From NCBI GenBank assembly GCA_037893245.1, contig JBAIAA010000653.1, positions 1,784,395-1,848,394 of the forward strand: 64,000 nucleotides of DNA. Reading direction: 5' to 3'. The position numbers were made by a program, and so were the translations under genes. The stretch comes from Crossaster papposus. Lineage: Eukaryota > Echinodermata > Asteroidea > Velatida > Solasteridae. The notes under the pieces were generated by a model that worked only from the letters and a program-made list of their open reading frames with translations, ran no database searches and was not told the origin of the DNA. Shown here one piece after another: positions 44,972 through 59,300 of this stretch; within the stretch, counting starts at the first letter, position 1; each line of letters opens with the position of its first letter.

Positions 44972-47900
44972 ATGCCCCGGGTCAAATGGCTAATTTTGCC
45001 ATTCCTGGAGGCCCCCCTCTATCTCCTAACACCCAGCCCCTTCCCTGGGCATGCTTTCCTTCATGCCCTTATTTGTGGGCGGGGATTGTGTGCACAAACC
45101 TATGGCGAATTTGAAACGCGTGTGTTAACGTTACAATTTTCAGAAAATCGAAATAAAATACTAACAAAGCATGCCCCGGGTCAAATTGCTAATTTTGCCA
45201 TTCCTGGAGGCCCCCCTCTATCTCCTAACACCCAGCCCCTTCCCGGGGCATGCTTTCCTTCATGCCCTTATTTGTGGGCGGGGATTGTGTGCACAAACCT
45301 ATGGCGAATTTGAAACGCGTGTGTTAACGTTAACATTTTCAGAAAATATAAATAAAATACTAACAAAGCATGCCCCGGGTCAAATTGCTAATTTTGCCAT
45401 TCCTGGAGGCCCCCCTCTATCTCCTAACACCCAGCCCCTTCCCGTGGCATGCTTTCCTTCATGCCCTTATTTGTGGGCGGGGATTGTGTGCACAAACCTA
45501 TGGCGAATTTGAAACGCGTGTGTTAACGTTAAAATTTTCAGAAAATCGAAATAAAATACTAACAAAGCATGCCCCGGGTCAAATTGCTAATTTTGCCATT
45601 CCTGGAGGCCCCCCTCTATCTCCTAACACCCAGCCCCTTCCCGTGGCATGCTTTCCTTCATGCCCTTATTTGTGGGCGGGGATTGTGTGCACAAACCTAT
45701 GGCGAATTTGAAACGCGTGTGTTAACGTTACAATTTTCAGAACATCGAAATAAAATACTAACAAAGCATGCCCCGGGTCAAATTGCTAATTTTGCCATTC
45801 CTGGAGGCCCCCCTCTATCTCCTAACACCCAGCCCCTTCCCGTGGCATGCTTTCCTTCATGCCCTTATTTGTGGGCGGGGATTGTGTGCACAAACCTATG
45901 GCGAATTTGAAACGCGTGTGTTAACGTTACAATTTTCAGAACATCGAAATAAAATACTAACAAAGCATGCCCCGGGTCAAATGGCTAATTTTGCCATTCC
46001 TGGAGGCCCCCCTCTATCTCCTAACACCCAGCCCCTTCCCGGTGCATGCTTTCCTTCATGCCCTTATTTGTGGGCGGGGATTGTGTGCACAAACCTATGG
46101 CGAATTTGAAACGCGTGTGTTAACGTTACAATTTTCAGAAAATCGAAATAAAATACTAACAAAGCATGCCCCGGGTCAAATTGCTAATTTTGCCATTCCT
46201 GGAGGCCCCCCTCTATCTCCTAACACCCAAACCCTTCCCGTGGCATGCTTTCCTTCATGCCCTTATTTGTGGGCGGGGATTGTGTGCACAAACCTATGGC
46301 GAATTTGAAACGCGTGTGTTAACGTTAAAATTTTCAGAAAATCGAAATACAATACTAACAAAGCATTTCCCCGGGTCAAATTGCTAATTTTGCCATTCCT
46401 GGAGGCCCCCCTCTATCTCCTAACACCCAGCCCCTTCCCGGGGCATGCTTTCCTTCATGCCCTTATTTGTGGGCGGGGATTGTGGGCACAAACCTATGTC
46501 GAATTTGAAACGCGTGTGTTAACGTTAAAATTTTCAGAAAATCGAAATAAAATACTAACAAAGCATGCCCCGGGTCAAATTGCTAATTTTGCCATTCCTG
46601 GAGGCCCCCCTCTATCTCCTAACACCCAGCCCCTTCCCGGGGCATGCTTTCCTTCGTGCCCGTATTTGTGGGCGGGGATTGTGTGCACAAACCTATGGCG
46701 AATTTGAAACGCGTGTGTTAACGTTAAAATTTTAAGAAAATCAAAATAAAATACTAACAAAGCATGCCCCGGGTCAAATTGCTAATTTTGCCATTCCTGG
46801 AGGCCCCCCTCTATCTCCTAACACCCAGCCCCTTCCCGTGGCATGCTTTCCTTCATGCCCTTATTTGTGGGCGGGGATTGTGTGCACAAACCTATGGCGT
46901 ATTTGAAACGCGTGTGTTAACGTTAAAATTTTCAGAACATCGAAATAAAATACTAACAAAGCATGCCCCGGGTCAAATGGCTAATTTTGCCATTCCTGGA
47001 GGCCCCCCTCTATCTCCTAACACCCAGCCCCTTCCCGGTGCATGCTTTCCTTCATGCCCTTATTTGTGGGCGGGGATTGTGTGCACAAACCTATGGCGAA
47101 TTTGAAACGCGTGTGTTAACGTTACAATTTTCAGAAAATCGAAATAAAATACTAACAAAGCATGCCCCGGGTCAAATTGCTAATTTTGCCATTCCTGGAG
47201 GCCCCCCTCTATCTCCTAACACCCAGCCCCTTCCCGGGGCATGCTTTCCTTCATGCCCTTATTTGTGGCGGGGATTGTGTGCACAAACCTATGGCGAATT
47301 TGAAACGCGTGTGTTAACGTTAAAATTTTCAGAACATCGAAATAAAATACTAACAAAGCATGCCCCGGGTCAAATGGCTAATTTTGCCATTCCTGGAGGC
47401 CCCCCTCTATCTCCTAACACCCAGCCCCTTCCCTGGGCATGCTTTCCTTCATGCCCTTATTTGTGGGCGGGGATTGTGTGCACAAACCTATGGCGAATTT
47501 GAAACGCGTGTGTTAACGTTACAATTTTCAGAAAATCGAAATAAAATACTAACAAAGCATGCCCCGGGTCAAATTGCTAATTTTGCCATTCCTGGAGGCC
47601 CCCCTCTATCTCCTAACACCCAGCCCCTTCCCGGGGCATGCTTTCCTTCATGCCCTTATTTGTGGGCGGGGATTGTGTGCACAAACCTATGGCGAATTTG
47701 AAACGCGTGTGTTAACGTTAACATTTTCAGAAAATATAAATAAAATACTAACAAAGCATGCCCCGGGTCAAATTGCTAATTTTGCCATTCCTGGAGGCCC
47801 CCCTCTATCTCCTAACACCCAGCCCCTTCCCGTGGCATGCTTTCCTTCATGCCCTTATTTGTGGGCGGGGATTGTGTGCACAAACCTATGGCGAATTTGA

Positions 47901-49747
47901 AACGCGTGTGTTAACGTTAAAATTTTCAGAAAATCGAAATAAAATACTAACAAAGCATGCCCCGGGTCAAATTGCTAATTTTGCCATTCCTGGAGGCCCC
48001 CCTCTATCTCCTAACACCCAGCCCCTTCCCGTGGCATGCTTTCCTTCATGCCCTTATTTGTGGGCGGGGATTGTGTGCACAAACCTATGGCGAATTTGAA
48101 ACGCGTGTGTTAACGTTACAATTTTCAGAACATCGAAATAAAATACTAACAAAGCATGCCCCGGGTCAAATTGCTAATTTTGCCATTCCTGGAGGCCCCC
48201 CTCTATCTCCTAACACCCAGCCCCTTCCCGTGGCATGCTTTCCTTCATGCCCTTATTTGTGGGCGGGGATTGTGTGCACAAACCTATGGCGAATTTGAAA
48301 CGCGTGTGTTAACGTTACAATTTTCAGAACATCGAAATAAAATACTAACAAAGCATGCCCCGGGTCAAATGGCTAATTTTGCCATTCCTGGAGGCCCCCC
48401 TCTATCTCCTAACACCCAGCCCCTTCCCGGTGCATGCTTTCCTTCATGCCCTTATTTGTGGGCGGGGATTGTGTGCACAAACCTATGGCGAATTTGAAAC
48501 GCGTGTGTTAACGTTACAATTTTCAGAAAATCGAAATAAAATACTAACAAAGCATGCCCCGGGTCAAATTGCTAATTTTGCCATTCCTGGAGGCCCCCCT
48601 CTATCTCCTAACACCCAAACCCTTCCCGTGGCATGCTTTCCTTCATGCCCTTATTTGTGGGCGGGGATTGTGTGCACAAACCTATGGCGAATTTGAAACG
48701 CGTGTGTTAACGTTAAAATTTTCAGAAAATCGAAATACAATACTAACAAAGCATTTCCCCGGGTCAAATTGCTAATTTTGCCATTCCTGGAGGCCCCCCT
48801 CTATCTCCTAACACCCAGCCCCTTCCCGGGGCATGCTTTCCTTCATGCCCTTATTTGTGGGCGGGGATTGTGGGCACAAACCTATGTCGAATTTGAAACG
48901 CGTGTGTTAACGTTAAAATTTTCAGAAAATCGAAATAAAATACTAACAAAGCATGCCCCGGGTCAAATTGCTAATTTTGCCATTCCTGGAGGCCCCCCTC
49001 TATCTCCTAACACCCAGCCCCTTCCCGGGGCATGCTTTCCTTCGTGCCCGTATTTGTGGGCGGGGATTGTGTGCACAAACCTATGGCGAATTTGAAACGC
49101 GTGTGTTAACGTTAAAATTTTAAGAAAATCAAAATAAAATACTAACAAAGCATGCCCCGGGTCAAATTGCTAATTTTGCCATTCCTGGAGGCCCCCCTCT
49201 ATCTCCTAACACCCAGCCCCTTCCCGTGGCATGCTTTCCTTCATGCCCTTATTTGTGGGCGGGGATTGTGTGCACAAACCTATGGCGAATTTGAAACGCG
49301 TGTGTTAACGTTAAAATTTTCAGAACATCGAAATAAAATACTAACAAAGCATGCCCCGGGTCAAATGGCTAATTTTGCCATTCCTGGAGGCCCCCCTCTA
49401 TCTCCTAACACCCAGCCCCTTCCCGGTGCATGCTTTCCTTCATGCCCTTATTTGTGGGCGGGGATTGTGTGCACAAACCTATGGCGAATTTGAAACGCGT
49501 GTGTTAACGTTACAATTTTCAGAAAATCGAAATAAAATACTAACAAAGCATGCCTCGGGTCAAATTGCTAATTTTGCCATTCCTGGAGGCCCCCCTCTAT
49601 CTCCTAACACCCAGCCCCTTCCCGGGGCATGCTTTCCTTCATGCCCTTATTTGTGGCGGGGATTGTGTGCACAAACCTATGGCGAATTTGAAACGCGTGT
49701 GTTAACGTTAAAATGTTCAGAAAATCGAAATAAAATACTAACAAAGC
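44972..49747. repeat. 12-monomer higher-order repeat, two copies of 2,388 bp
   Basis: 44972-47359 and 47360-49747 have the same marker order: CAAATGGC with TCCCTGGGC, AAAATATAAAT, two TCAGAACATCG monomers, CCCAAACCCT, AATACAATAC with CATTTCCCCGGG, GTGGGCACAAACCTATGTCG, CTTCGTGCCCG and TTTTAAGAAAATC. Unit starts 46166/48554 and 46963/49351 keep the exact 2,388-bp spacing. Confidence 0.85.
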
Positions 49748-51339
49748 ATGCCCCGGGTCAAATTGCTAATTTTTCCATTCCTGGAGGCCCCCCTCTATCT
49801 CCTAACACCCAGCCCCTCCCCGTGGCATGCTTTCCTTCATGCCCTTATTTGTGGGCGGGGATTGTGTGCACAAACCTATGGCGAATTTGAAACGCGTGTG
49901 TTAACGTTAACATTTTCAGAAAATCGAAATACAATACTAACAAAGCATGCCCCGGGTCAAATTGCTAATTTTGCCATTCCTGGAGGCCCCCCTCTATCTC
50001 CTAACACCCAGCCCATTCTCGGGGCATGCTTTCCTTCATGCCCTTATTTGTGGGCGGGGATTGTGTGCACAAACCTATGGCGAATTTGAAACGCGTGTGT
50101 TAACGTTAACATTTTCAGAAAATCGAAATAAAATACTAACAAAGCATGCCCCTGGTCAAATTGCTAATTTTGCCATTCCTGGAGGCCCCCCTCTATCTCC
50201 TAACACCCAGCCCCTTCCCGGGGCATGCTTTCCTTCATGCCCGTATTTGTGGGCGGGGATTGTGTGCACAAACCTATGGCGAATTTGAAACGCGTGTGTT
50301 AACGTTACAATTTTCAGAAAATCGAAATAAAATACTAACAAAGCATGCCCCGGGTCAAATTGCTAATTTTGCCATTCCTGGAGGCCCCCCTCTATCTCCT
50401 AACACCCAAACCCTTCCCGTGGCATGCTTTCCTTCATGCCCTTATTTGTGGGCGGGGATTGTGTGCACAAACCTATGGCGAATTTGAAACGCGTGTGTTA
50501 ACGTTAAAATTTTCAGAAAATCGAAATACAATACTAACAAAGCATTTCCCCGGGTCAAATTGCTAATTTTGCCATTCCTGGAGGGCCCCCTCTATCTCCT
50601 AACACCCAGCCCCTTCCCGGGGCATGCTTTCCTTCATGCCCTTATTTGTGGGCGGGGATTGTGGGCACAAACCTATGTCGAATTTGAAACGCGTGTGTTA
50701 ACGTTAAAATTTTCAGAAAATCGAAATAAAATACTAACAAAGCATGCCCCGGGTCAAATTGCTAATTTTGCCATTCCTGGAGGCCCCCCTCTATCTCCTA
50801 ACACCCAGCCCCTTCCCGGGGCATGCTTTCCTTCGTGCCCGTATTTGTGGGCGGGGATTGTGTGCACAAACCTATGGCGAATTTGAAACGCGTGTGTTAA
50901 CGTTAAAATTTTAAGAAAATCAAAATAAAATACTAACAAAGCATGCCCCGGGTCAAATTGCTAATTTTGCCATTCCTGGAGGCCCCCCTCTATCTCCTAA
51001 CACCCAGCCCCTTCCCGTGGCATGCTTTCCTTCATGCCCTTATTTGTGGGCGGGGATTGTGTGCACAAACCTATGGCGAATTTGAAACGCGTGTGTTAAC
51101 GTTACAATTTTCAGAAAATCGAAATAAAATACTAACAAAGCATGCCCCGGGTCAAATTGCTAATTTTGCCATTCCTGGAGGCCCCCCTCTATCTCCTAAC
51201 ACCCAGCCCCTTCCCGGGGCATGCTTTCCTTCATGCCCTTATTTGTGGCGGGGATTGTGTGCACAAACCTATGGCGAATTTGAAACGCGTGTGTTAACGT
51301 TAAAATGTTCAGAAAATCGAAATAAAATACTAACAAAGC

Positions 51340-54325
51340 ATGCCCCGGGTCAAATTGCTAATTTTTCCATTCCTGGAGGCCCCCCTCTATCTCCTAACAC
51401 CCAGCCCCTCCCCGTGGCATGCTTTCCTTCATGCCCTTATTTGTGGGCGGGGATTGTGTGCACAAACCTATGGCGAATTTGAAACGCGTGTGTTAACGTT
51501 AACATTTTCAGAAAATCGAAATACAATACTAACAAAGCATGCCCCGGGTCAAATTGCTAATTTTGCCATTCCTGGAGGCCCCCCTCTATCTCCTAACACC
51601 CAGCCCCTTCTCGGGGCATGCTTTCCTTCATGCCCTTATTTGTGGGCGGGGATTGTGTGCACAAACCTATGGCGAATTTGAAACGCGTGTGTTAACGTTA
51701 ACATTTTCAGAAAATCGAAATAAAATACTAACAAAGCATGCCCCTGGTCAAATTGCTAATTTTGCCATTCCTGGAGGCCCCCCTCTATCTCCTAACACCC
51801 AGCCCCTTCCCGGGGCATGCTTTCCTTCATGCCCGTATTTGTGGGCGGGGATTGTGTGCACAAACCTATGGCGAATTTGAAACGCGTGTGTTAACGTTAA
51901 CATTTTCAGAAAATCGAAATAAAATACTAACAAAGCATGCCCCGGGTCAAATTGCTAATTTTGCCATTCCTGGAGGCCCCCCTCTATCTCCTAACACCCA
52001 GCCCCTTCCCGTGGCATGCTTTCCTTCATGTCCTTATTTGTGGGCGGGGATTGTGTGCACAAACCTATGGCGAATTTGAAACGCGTGTGTTAACGTTAAA
52101 ATTTTCAGAACATCGAAATAAAATACTAACAAAGCATGCCCCTGGTCAAATGGCTAATTTTGCCATTCCTGGAGGCCCCCCTCTATCTCCTGACACCCAG
52201 CCCCTTCCCGGTGCATGCTTTCCTTCATGCCCTTATTTGTGGGCGGGGATTGTGTGCACAAACCTATGGCGAATTTGAAACGCGTGTGTTAACGTTACAA
52301 TTTTCAGAAAATCGAAATAAAATACTAACAAAGCATGCCCCGGGTCAAATTGCTAATTTTTCCATTCCTGGAGGCCCCCCTCTATCTCCTAACACCCAAA
52401 CCCTCCCCGTGGCATGCTTTCCTTCATGTCCTTATTTGTGGGCGGGGATTGTGTGCACAAACCTATGGCGAATTTGAAACGCGTGTGTTAACGTTAAAAT
52501 GTTCAGAAAATCGAAATAAAATACTAACAAAGCATGCCCCGGGTCAAATTGCTAATTTTTCCATTCCTGGAGGCCCCCCTCTATCTCCTAACACCCAGCC
52601 CCTCCCCGTGGCATGCTTTCCTTCATGCCCTTATTTGTGGGCGGGGATTGTGTGCACAAACCTATGGCGAATTTGAAACGCGTGTGTTAACGTTAACATT
52701 TTCAGAAAATCGAAATACAATACTAACAAAGCATGCCCCGGGTCAAATTGCTAATTTTGCCATTCCTGGAGGCCCCCCTCTATCTCCTAACACCCAGCCC
52801 CTTCTCGGGGCATGCTTTCCTTCATGCCCTTATTTGTGGGCGGGGATTGTGTGCACAAACCTATGGCGAATTTGAAACGCGTGTGTTAACGTTACAATTT
52901 TCAGAAAATCGAAATAAAATACTAACAAAGCATGCCCCGGGTCAAATTGCTAATTTTTCCATTCCTGGAGGCCCCCCTCTATCTCCTAACACCCAAACCC
53001 TCCCCGTGGCATGCTTTCCTTCATGTCCTTATTTGTGGGCGGGGATTGTGTGCACAAACCTATGGCGAATTTGAAACGCGTGTGTTAACGTTAAAATGTT
53101 CAGAAAATCGAAATAAAATACTAACAAAGCATGCCCCGGGTCAAATTGCTAATTTTTCCATTCCTGGAGGCCCCCCTCTATCTCCTAACACCCAGCCCCT
53201 CCCCGTGGCATGCTTTCCTTCATGCCCTTATTTGTGGGCGGGGATTGTGTGCACAAACCTATGGCGAATTTGAAACGCGTGTGTTAACGTTAACATTTTC
53301 AGAAAATCGAAATACAATACTAACAAAGCATGCCCCGGGTCAAATTGCTAATTTTGCCATTCCTGGAGGCCCCCCTCTATCTCCTAACACCCAGCCCCTT
53401 CTCGGGGCATGCTTTCCTTCATGCCCTTATTTGTGGGCGGGGATTGTGTGCACAAACCTATGGCGAATTTGAAACGCGTGTGTTAACGTTAACATTTTCA
53501 GAAAATCGAAATAAAATACTAACAAAGCATGCCCCTGGTCAAATTGCTAATTTTGCCATTCCTGGAGGCCCCCCTCTATCTCCTAACACCCAGCCCCTTC
53601 CCGGGGCATGCTTTCCTTCATGCCCGTATTTGTGGGCGGGGATTGTGTGCACAAACCTATGGCGAATTTGAAACGCGTGTGTTAACGTTAACATTTTCAG
53701 AAAATCGAAATAAAATACTAACAAAGCATGCCCCGGGTCAAATTGCTAATTTTGCCATTCCTGGAGGCCCCCCTCTATCTCCTAACACCCAGCCCCTTCC
53801 CGTGGCATGCTTTCCTTCATGTCCTTATTTGTGGGCGGGGATTGTGTGCACAAACCTATGGCGAATTTGAAACGCGTGTGTTAACGTTAAAATTTTCAGA
53901 ACATCGAAATAAAATACTAACAAAGCATGCCCCTGGTCAAATGGCTAATTTTGCCATTCCTGGAGGCCCCCCTCTATCTCCTGACACCCAGCCCCTTCCC
54001 GGTGCATGCTTTCCTTCATGCCCTTATTTGTGGGCGGGGATTGTGTGCACAAACCTATGGCGAATTTGAAACGCGTGTGTTAACGTTACAATTTTCAGAA
54101 AATCGAAATAAAATACTAACAAAGCATGCCCCGGGTCAAATTGCTAATTTTGCCATTCCTGGAGGCCCCCCTCTATCTCCTAACACCCAAACCCTCCCCG
54201 TGGCATGCTTTCCTTCATGCCCTTATTTGTGGGCGGGGATTGTGTGCACAAACCTATGGCGAATTTGAAACGCGTGTGTTAACGTTAAAATGTTCAGAAA
54301 ATCGAAATAAAATACTAACAAAGCA
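51340..54325. repeat. 9-monomer higher-order repeat of 1,791 bp
   Basis: Monomers at 51340, 51539, 51738, 51937 and 52136 recur at 53131, 53330, 53529, 53728 and 53927. Markers are TTTTTCC with CCCCTCCCC, CTTCTCGGGG, GCCCCTGGTC with CCCGTATT, CATGTCCTTATT, and CTCCTGACACCC. A shorter three-monomer duplication (52335-52931 against 52932-53528) is nested inside. Confidence 0.8.
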
Positions 54326-56310
54326 TGCCCCGGGTCAAATTGCTAATTTTTCCATTCCTGGAGGCCCCCCTCTATCTCCTAACACCCAGTCCCTCCCCGT
54401 GGCATGCTTTCCTTCATGCCCTTATTTGTGGGCGGGGATTGTGTGCACAAACCTATGGCGAATTTGAAACGCGTGTGTTAACGTTAAAATTTTCAGAAAA
54501 TCGAAATACAATACTAACAAAGCATGCCCCGGGTCAAATTGCTAATTTTGCCATTCCTGGAGGCCCCCCTCTATCTCCTAACACCCAGCCCCTTCCCGGG
54601 GCATGCTTTCCTTCATGCCCTTATTTGTGGGCGGAAATTGTGTGCACAAACCTATGGCGAATTTGAAACGCGTGTGTTAACGTTAAAATTTTCAGAAAAT
54701 CAAAATAAAATACTAACAAAGCATGCCCCGGGTCAAATTGCTAATTTTGCCATTCCTGGAGGCCCCCCTCTATCTCCTAACACCCAGCCCCTTCCCGTGG
54801 CATGCTTTCCTTCATGCCCTTATTTGTGGGCGGGGATTGTGTGCACAAACCTATGGCGAATTTTAAACGCGTGTGTTAACGTTAAAATTTTCAGAACATC
54901 GAAATAAAATACTAACAAAGCATGCCCCGGGTCAAATGGCTAATTTTGCCATTCCTGGAGGCCCCCCTCTATCTCCTAACACCCAGCCCCTTCCCGGGGC
55001 ATGCTTTCCTTCATGCCCTTATTTGTGGCGGGGATTGTGTGCACAAACCTATGGCGAATTTGAAACGCGTGTGTTAACGTTAAAATGTTCAGAAAATCGA
55101 AATAAAATACTAACAAAGCATGCCCCGGGTCAAATTGCTAATTTTTCCATTCCTGGAGGCCCCCCTCTATCTCCTAACACCCAGCCCCTCCCCGTGGCAT
55201 GCTTTCCTTCATGCCCTTATTTGTGGGCGGGGATTGTGTGCACAAACCTATGGCGAATTTGAAACGCGTGTGTTAACGTTAAAATTTTCAGAAAATCGAA
55301 ATACAATACTAACAAAGCATGCCCCGGGTCAAATTGCTAATTTTGCCATTCCTGGAGGCCCCCCTCTATCTCCTAACACCCAGCCCCTTCCCGGGGCATG
55401 CTTTCCTTCATGCCCTTATTTGTGGGCGGGGATTGTGTGCACAAACCTATGGCGAATTTGAAACGCGTGTGTTAACGTTAAAATTTTCAGAACATCGAAA
55501 TAAAATACTAACAAAGCATGCCCCGGGTCAAATGGCTAATTTTGCCATTCCTGGAGGCCCCCCTCTATCTCCTAACACCCAGCCCCTTCCCGGGGCATGC
55601 TTTCCTTCATGCCCTTATTTGTGGCGGGGATTGTGTGCACAAACCTATGGCGAATTTGAAACGCGTGTGTTAACGTTAAAATGATCAGAAAATCGAAATA
55701 AAATACTAACAAAGCATGCCCCGGGTCAAATTGCTAATTTTTCCATTCCTGGAGGCCCCCCTCTATCTCCTAACACCCAGCCCCTCCCCGTGGCATGCTT
55801 TCCTTCATGCCCTTATTTGTGGGCGGGGATTGTGTGCACAAACCTATGGCGAATTTGAAACGCGTGTGTTAACGTTAAAATTTTCAGAAAATCGAAATAC
55901 AATACTAACAAAGCATGCCCCGGGTCAAATTGCTAATTTTGCCATTCCTGGAGGCCCCCCTCTATCTCCTAACACCCAGCCCCTTCCCGGGGCATGCTTT
56001 CCTTCATGCCCTTATTTGTGGGCGGGGATTGTGTGCACAAACCTATGGCGAATTTGAAACGCGTGTGTTAACGTTAAAATTTTCAGAAAATCAAAATAAA
56101 ATACTAACAAAGCATGCCCCGGGTCAAATTGCTAATTTTGCCATTCCTGGAGGCCCCCCTCTATCTCCTAACACCCAGCCCCTTCCCGTGGCATGCTTTC
56201 CTTCATGCCCTTATTTGTGGGCGGGGATTGTGTGCACAAACCTATGGCGAATTTTAAACGCGTGTGTTAACGTTAAAATTTTCAGAACATCGAAATAAAA
56301 TACTAACAAA

Positions 56311-59300
56311 GCATGCCCCGGGTCAAATGGCTAATTTTGCCATTCCTGGAGGCCCCCCTCTATCTCCTAACACCCAGCCCCTTCCCTGGGCATGCTTTCC
56401 TTCATGCCCTTATTTGTGGGCGGGGATTGTGTGCACAAACCTATGGCGAATTTGAAACGCGTGTGTTAACGTTACAATTTTCAGAAAATCGAAATAAAAT
56501 ACTAACAAAGCATGCCCCGGGTCAAATTGCTAATTTTGCCATTCCTGGAGGCCCCCCTCTATCTCCTAACACCCAGCCCCTTCCCGGGGCATGCTTTCCT
56601 TCATGCCCTTATTTGTGGGCGGGGATTGTGTGCACAAACCTATGGCGAATTTGAAACGCGTGTGTTAACGTTAACATTTTCAGAAAATATAAATAAAATA
56701 CTAACAAAGCATGCCCCGGGTCAAATTGCTAATTTTGCCATTCCTGGAGGCCCCCCTCTATCTCCTAACACCCAGCCCCTTCCCGGGGCATGCTTTCCTT
56801 CATGCCCTTATTTGTGGGCGGGGATTGTGTGCACAAACCTATGGCGAATTTGAAACGCGTGTGTTAACGTTACAATTTTCAGAAATTCGAAATAAAATAT
56901 TAACAAAGCATGCCCCGGGTCAAATTGCTAATTTTGCCATTCCTGGAGGCCCCCCTCTATTTCCTAACACCCAGCCCCTTCCCGGGGCATGCTTTCCTTC
57001 ATGCCCTTATTTGTGGGCGGGGATTGTGTGCACAAACCTATGGCGAATTTGAAACGCGTGTGTTAACGTTAAAATTTTCAGAAAATCGAAATAAAATACT
57101 AACAAAGTATGCCCCGGGTCAAATTGCTAATTTTGCCATTCCTGGAGGCCTCCCTCTATCTCCTAACACCCAGCCCCTTCCCGGGGCATGCTTTCCGTCA
57201 TGCCCTTATTTGTGGGCGGGGATTGTGTGCACAAACCTATGGCGAATTTGAAACGCGTGTGTTAACGTTACAATTTTCAGAAAATCGAAATAAAATACTA
57301 ACAAAGCATGCCCCGGGTCAAATTGCTAATTATGCCATTCCTGGAGGCCCCCCTCTATCTCCTAACACCCAGCCCCTTCCCTGGGCATGCTTTCCTTCAT
57401 GCCCTTATTTGTGGGCGGGGATTGTGTGCACAAACCTATGGCGAATTTGAAACGCGTGTGTTAACGTTACAATTTTCAGAAAATCGAAATAAAATACTAA
57501 CAAAGCATGCCCCGGGTCAAATTGCTAATTTTGCCATTCCTGGAGGCCCCCCTCTATCTCCTAACACCCAGCCCCTTCCCGGAGCATGCTTTCCTTCATG
57601 CCCTTATTTGTGGGCGGGGATTGTGTGCACAAACCTATGGCGAATTTGAAACGCGTGTGTTAACGTTAAAATTTTCAGAAAATCGAAATAAAATACTAAC
57701 AAAGTATGCCCCGGGTCAAATTGCTAATTTTGCCATTCCTGGAGGCCCCCCTCTAACTCCTAACACCCAGCCCCTTCCCGGGGCATGCTTTCCGTCATGC
57801 CCTTATTTGTGGGCGGGGATTGTGTGCACAAACCTATGGCGAATTTGAAACGCGTGTGTTAACGTTACAATTTTCAGAAAATCGAAATAAAATACTAACA
57901 AAGCATGCCCCGGGTCAAATTGCTAATTATGCCATTCCTGGAGGCCCCCCTCTATCTCCTAACACCCAGCCCCCTTCCCTGGGCATGCTTTCCTTCATGC
58001 CCTTATTTGTGGGCGGGGATTGTGTGCACAAACCTATGGCGAATTTGAAACGCGTGTGTTAACGTTACAATTTTCAGAAAATCGAAATAAAATACTAACA
58101 AAGCATGCCCCGGGTCAAATTGCTAATTTTGCCATTCCTGGAGGCCCCCCTCTATCTCCTAACACCCAGCCCCTTCCCGGGGCATGCTTTCCTTCATGCC
58201 CTTATTTGTGGGCGGGGATTGTGTGCACAAACCTATGGCGAATTTGAAACGCGTGTGTTAACGTTAACATTTTCAGAAAATATAAATAAAATACTAACAA
58301 AGCATGCCCCGGGTCAAATTGCTAATTTTGCCATTCCTGGAGGCCCCCCTCTATCTCCTAACACCCAGCCCCTTCCCGGGGCATGCTTTCCTTCATGCCC
58401 TTATTTGTGGGCGGGGATTGTGTGCACAAACCTATGGCGAATTTGAAACGCGTGTGTTAACGTTACAATTTTCAGAAAATCGAAATAAAATATTAACAAA
58501 GCATGCCCCGGGTCAAATTGCTAATTTTGCCATTCCTGGAGGCCCCCCTCTATCTCCTAACACCCAGCCCCTTCCCGGGGCATGCTTTCCTTCATGCCCT
58601 TATTTGTGGGCGGGAATTGTGTGCACAAACCTATGGCGAATTTGAAACGCGTGTGTTAACGTTAAATTTTCAGAAAATCGAAATAAAATACTAACAAAGT
58701 ATGCCCCGGGTCAAATTATTGCAAATTTTGCCATTCCTGGAGGCCCCCCTCTATCTCCTAACACCCAGCCCCTTCCCGTGGCATGCTTTCCTTCATGCCC
58801 TTATTTGTGGGCGGGGATTGTGTGCACAAACCTATGGCGAATTTGAAACGCGTGTGTTAACGTTAACATTTTCAGAAAATCGAAATAAAATACTAACAAA
58901 GCATGCCCCGGGTCAAATTGCTAATTTTGCCATTCCTGGAGGCCCCCCTCTATCTCCTAACACACAGCCCCTTCCCGGGGCATGCTTTCCTTCATGCCCT
59001 TATTTGTGGGCGGGGATTGTGTGCACAAACCTATGGCGAATTTGAAACGCGTGTGTTAACGTTAACATTTTCAGAAAATCGAAATAAAATACTAACAAAG
59101 CATGCCCCGGGTCAAATTGCTAATTTTGCCATTCCTGGAGGCCCCCCTCTATCTCCTAACACCCAGCCCCTTTCCGGGGCATGCTTTCCTTCATGCCCTT
59201 ATTTGTGGGCGGGGATTGTGTGCACAAACCTATGGCGAATTGGAAACGCGTGTGTTAACGTTAACATTTTCAGAAAATCGAAATAAAATACTAACAAAGC

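Larger units (their letters stand above)
37551..56310. repeat. Satellite block C
   Basis: About 94 monomers dominated by CCCGTGGCATGC, TCAGAACATCG, CAAATGGCTAA, AATACAATAC, CATTTCCCCGGG, CCCAAACCCT, CAGCCCCTCCCC, CATGCCCGTATT and ATGTTCAG. These markers combine in several mosaic orders. A run starting at 42386 recurs from 49748, 37 monomers away. Confidence 0.8.

Noticed and set aside
38215-53724. Minus-strand 61-codon open frames recurring in block C
   Set aside because: They appear where CCCGTATT and neighbouring variants remove a stop on the other strand. They are shadows of the satellite monomer with no start context or domain.
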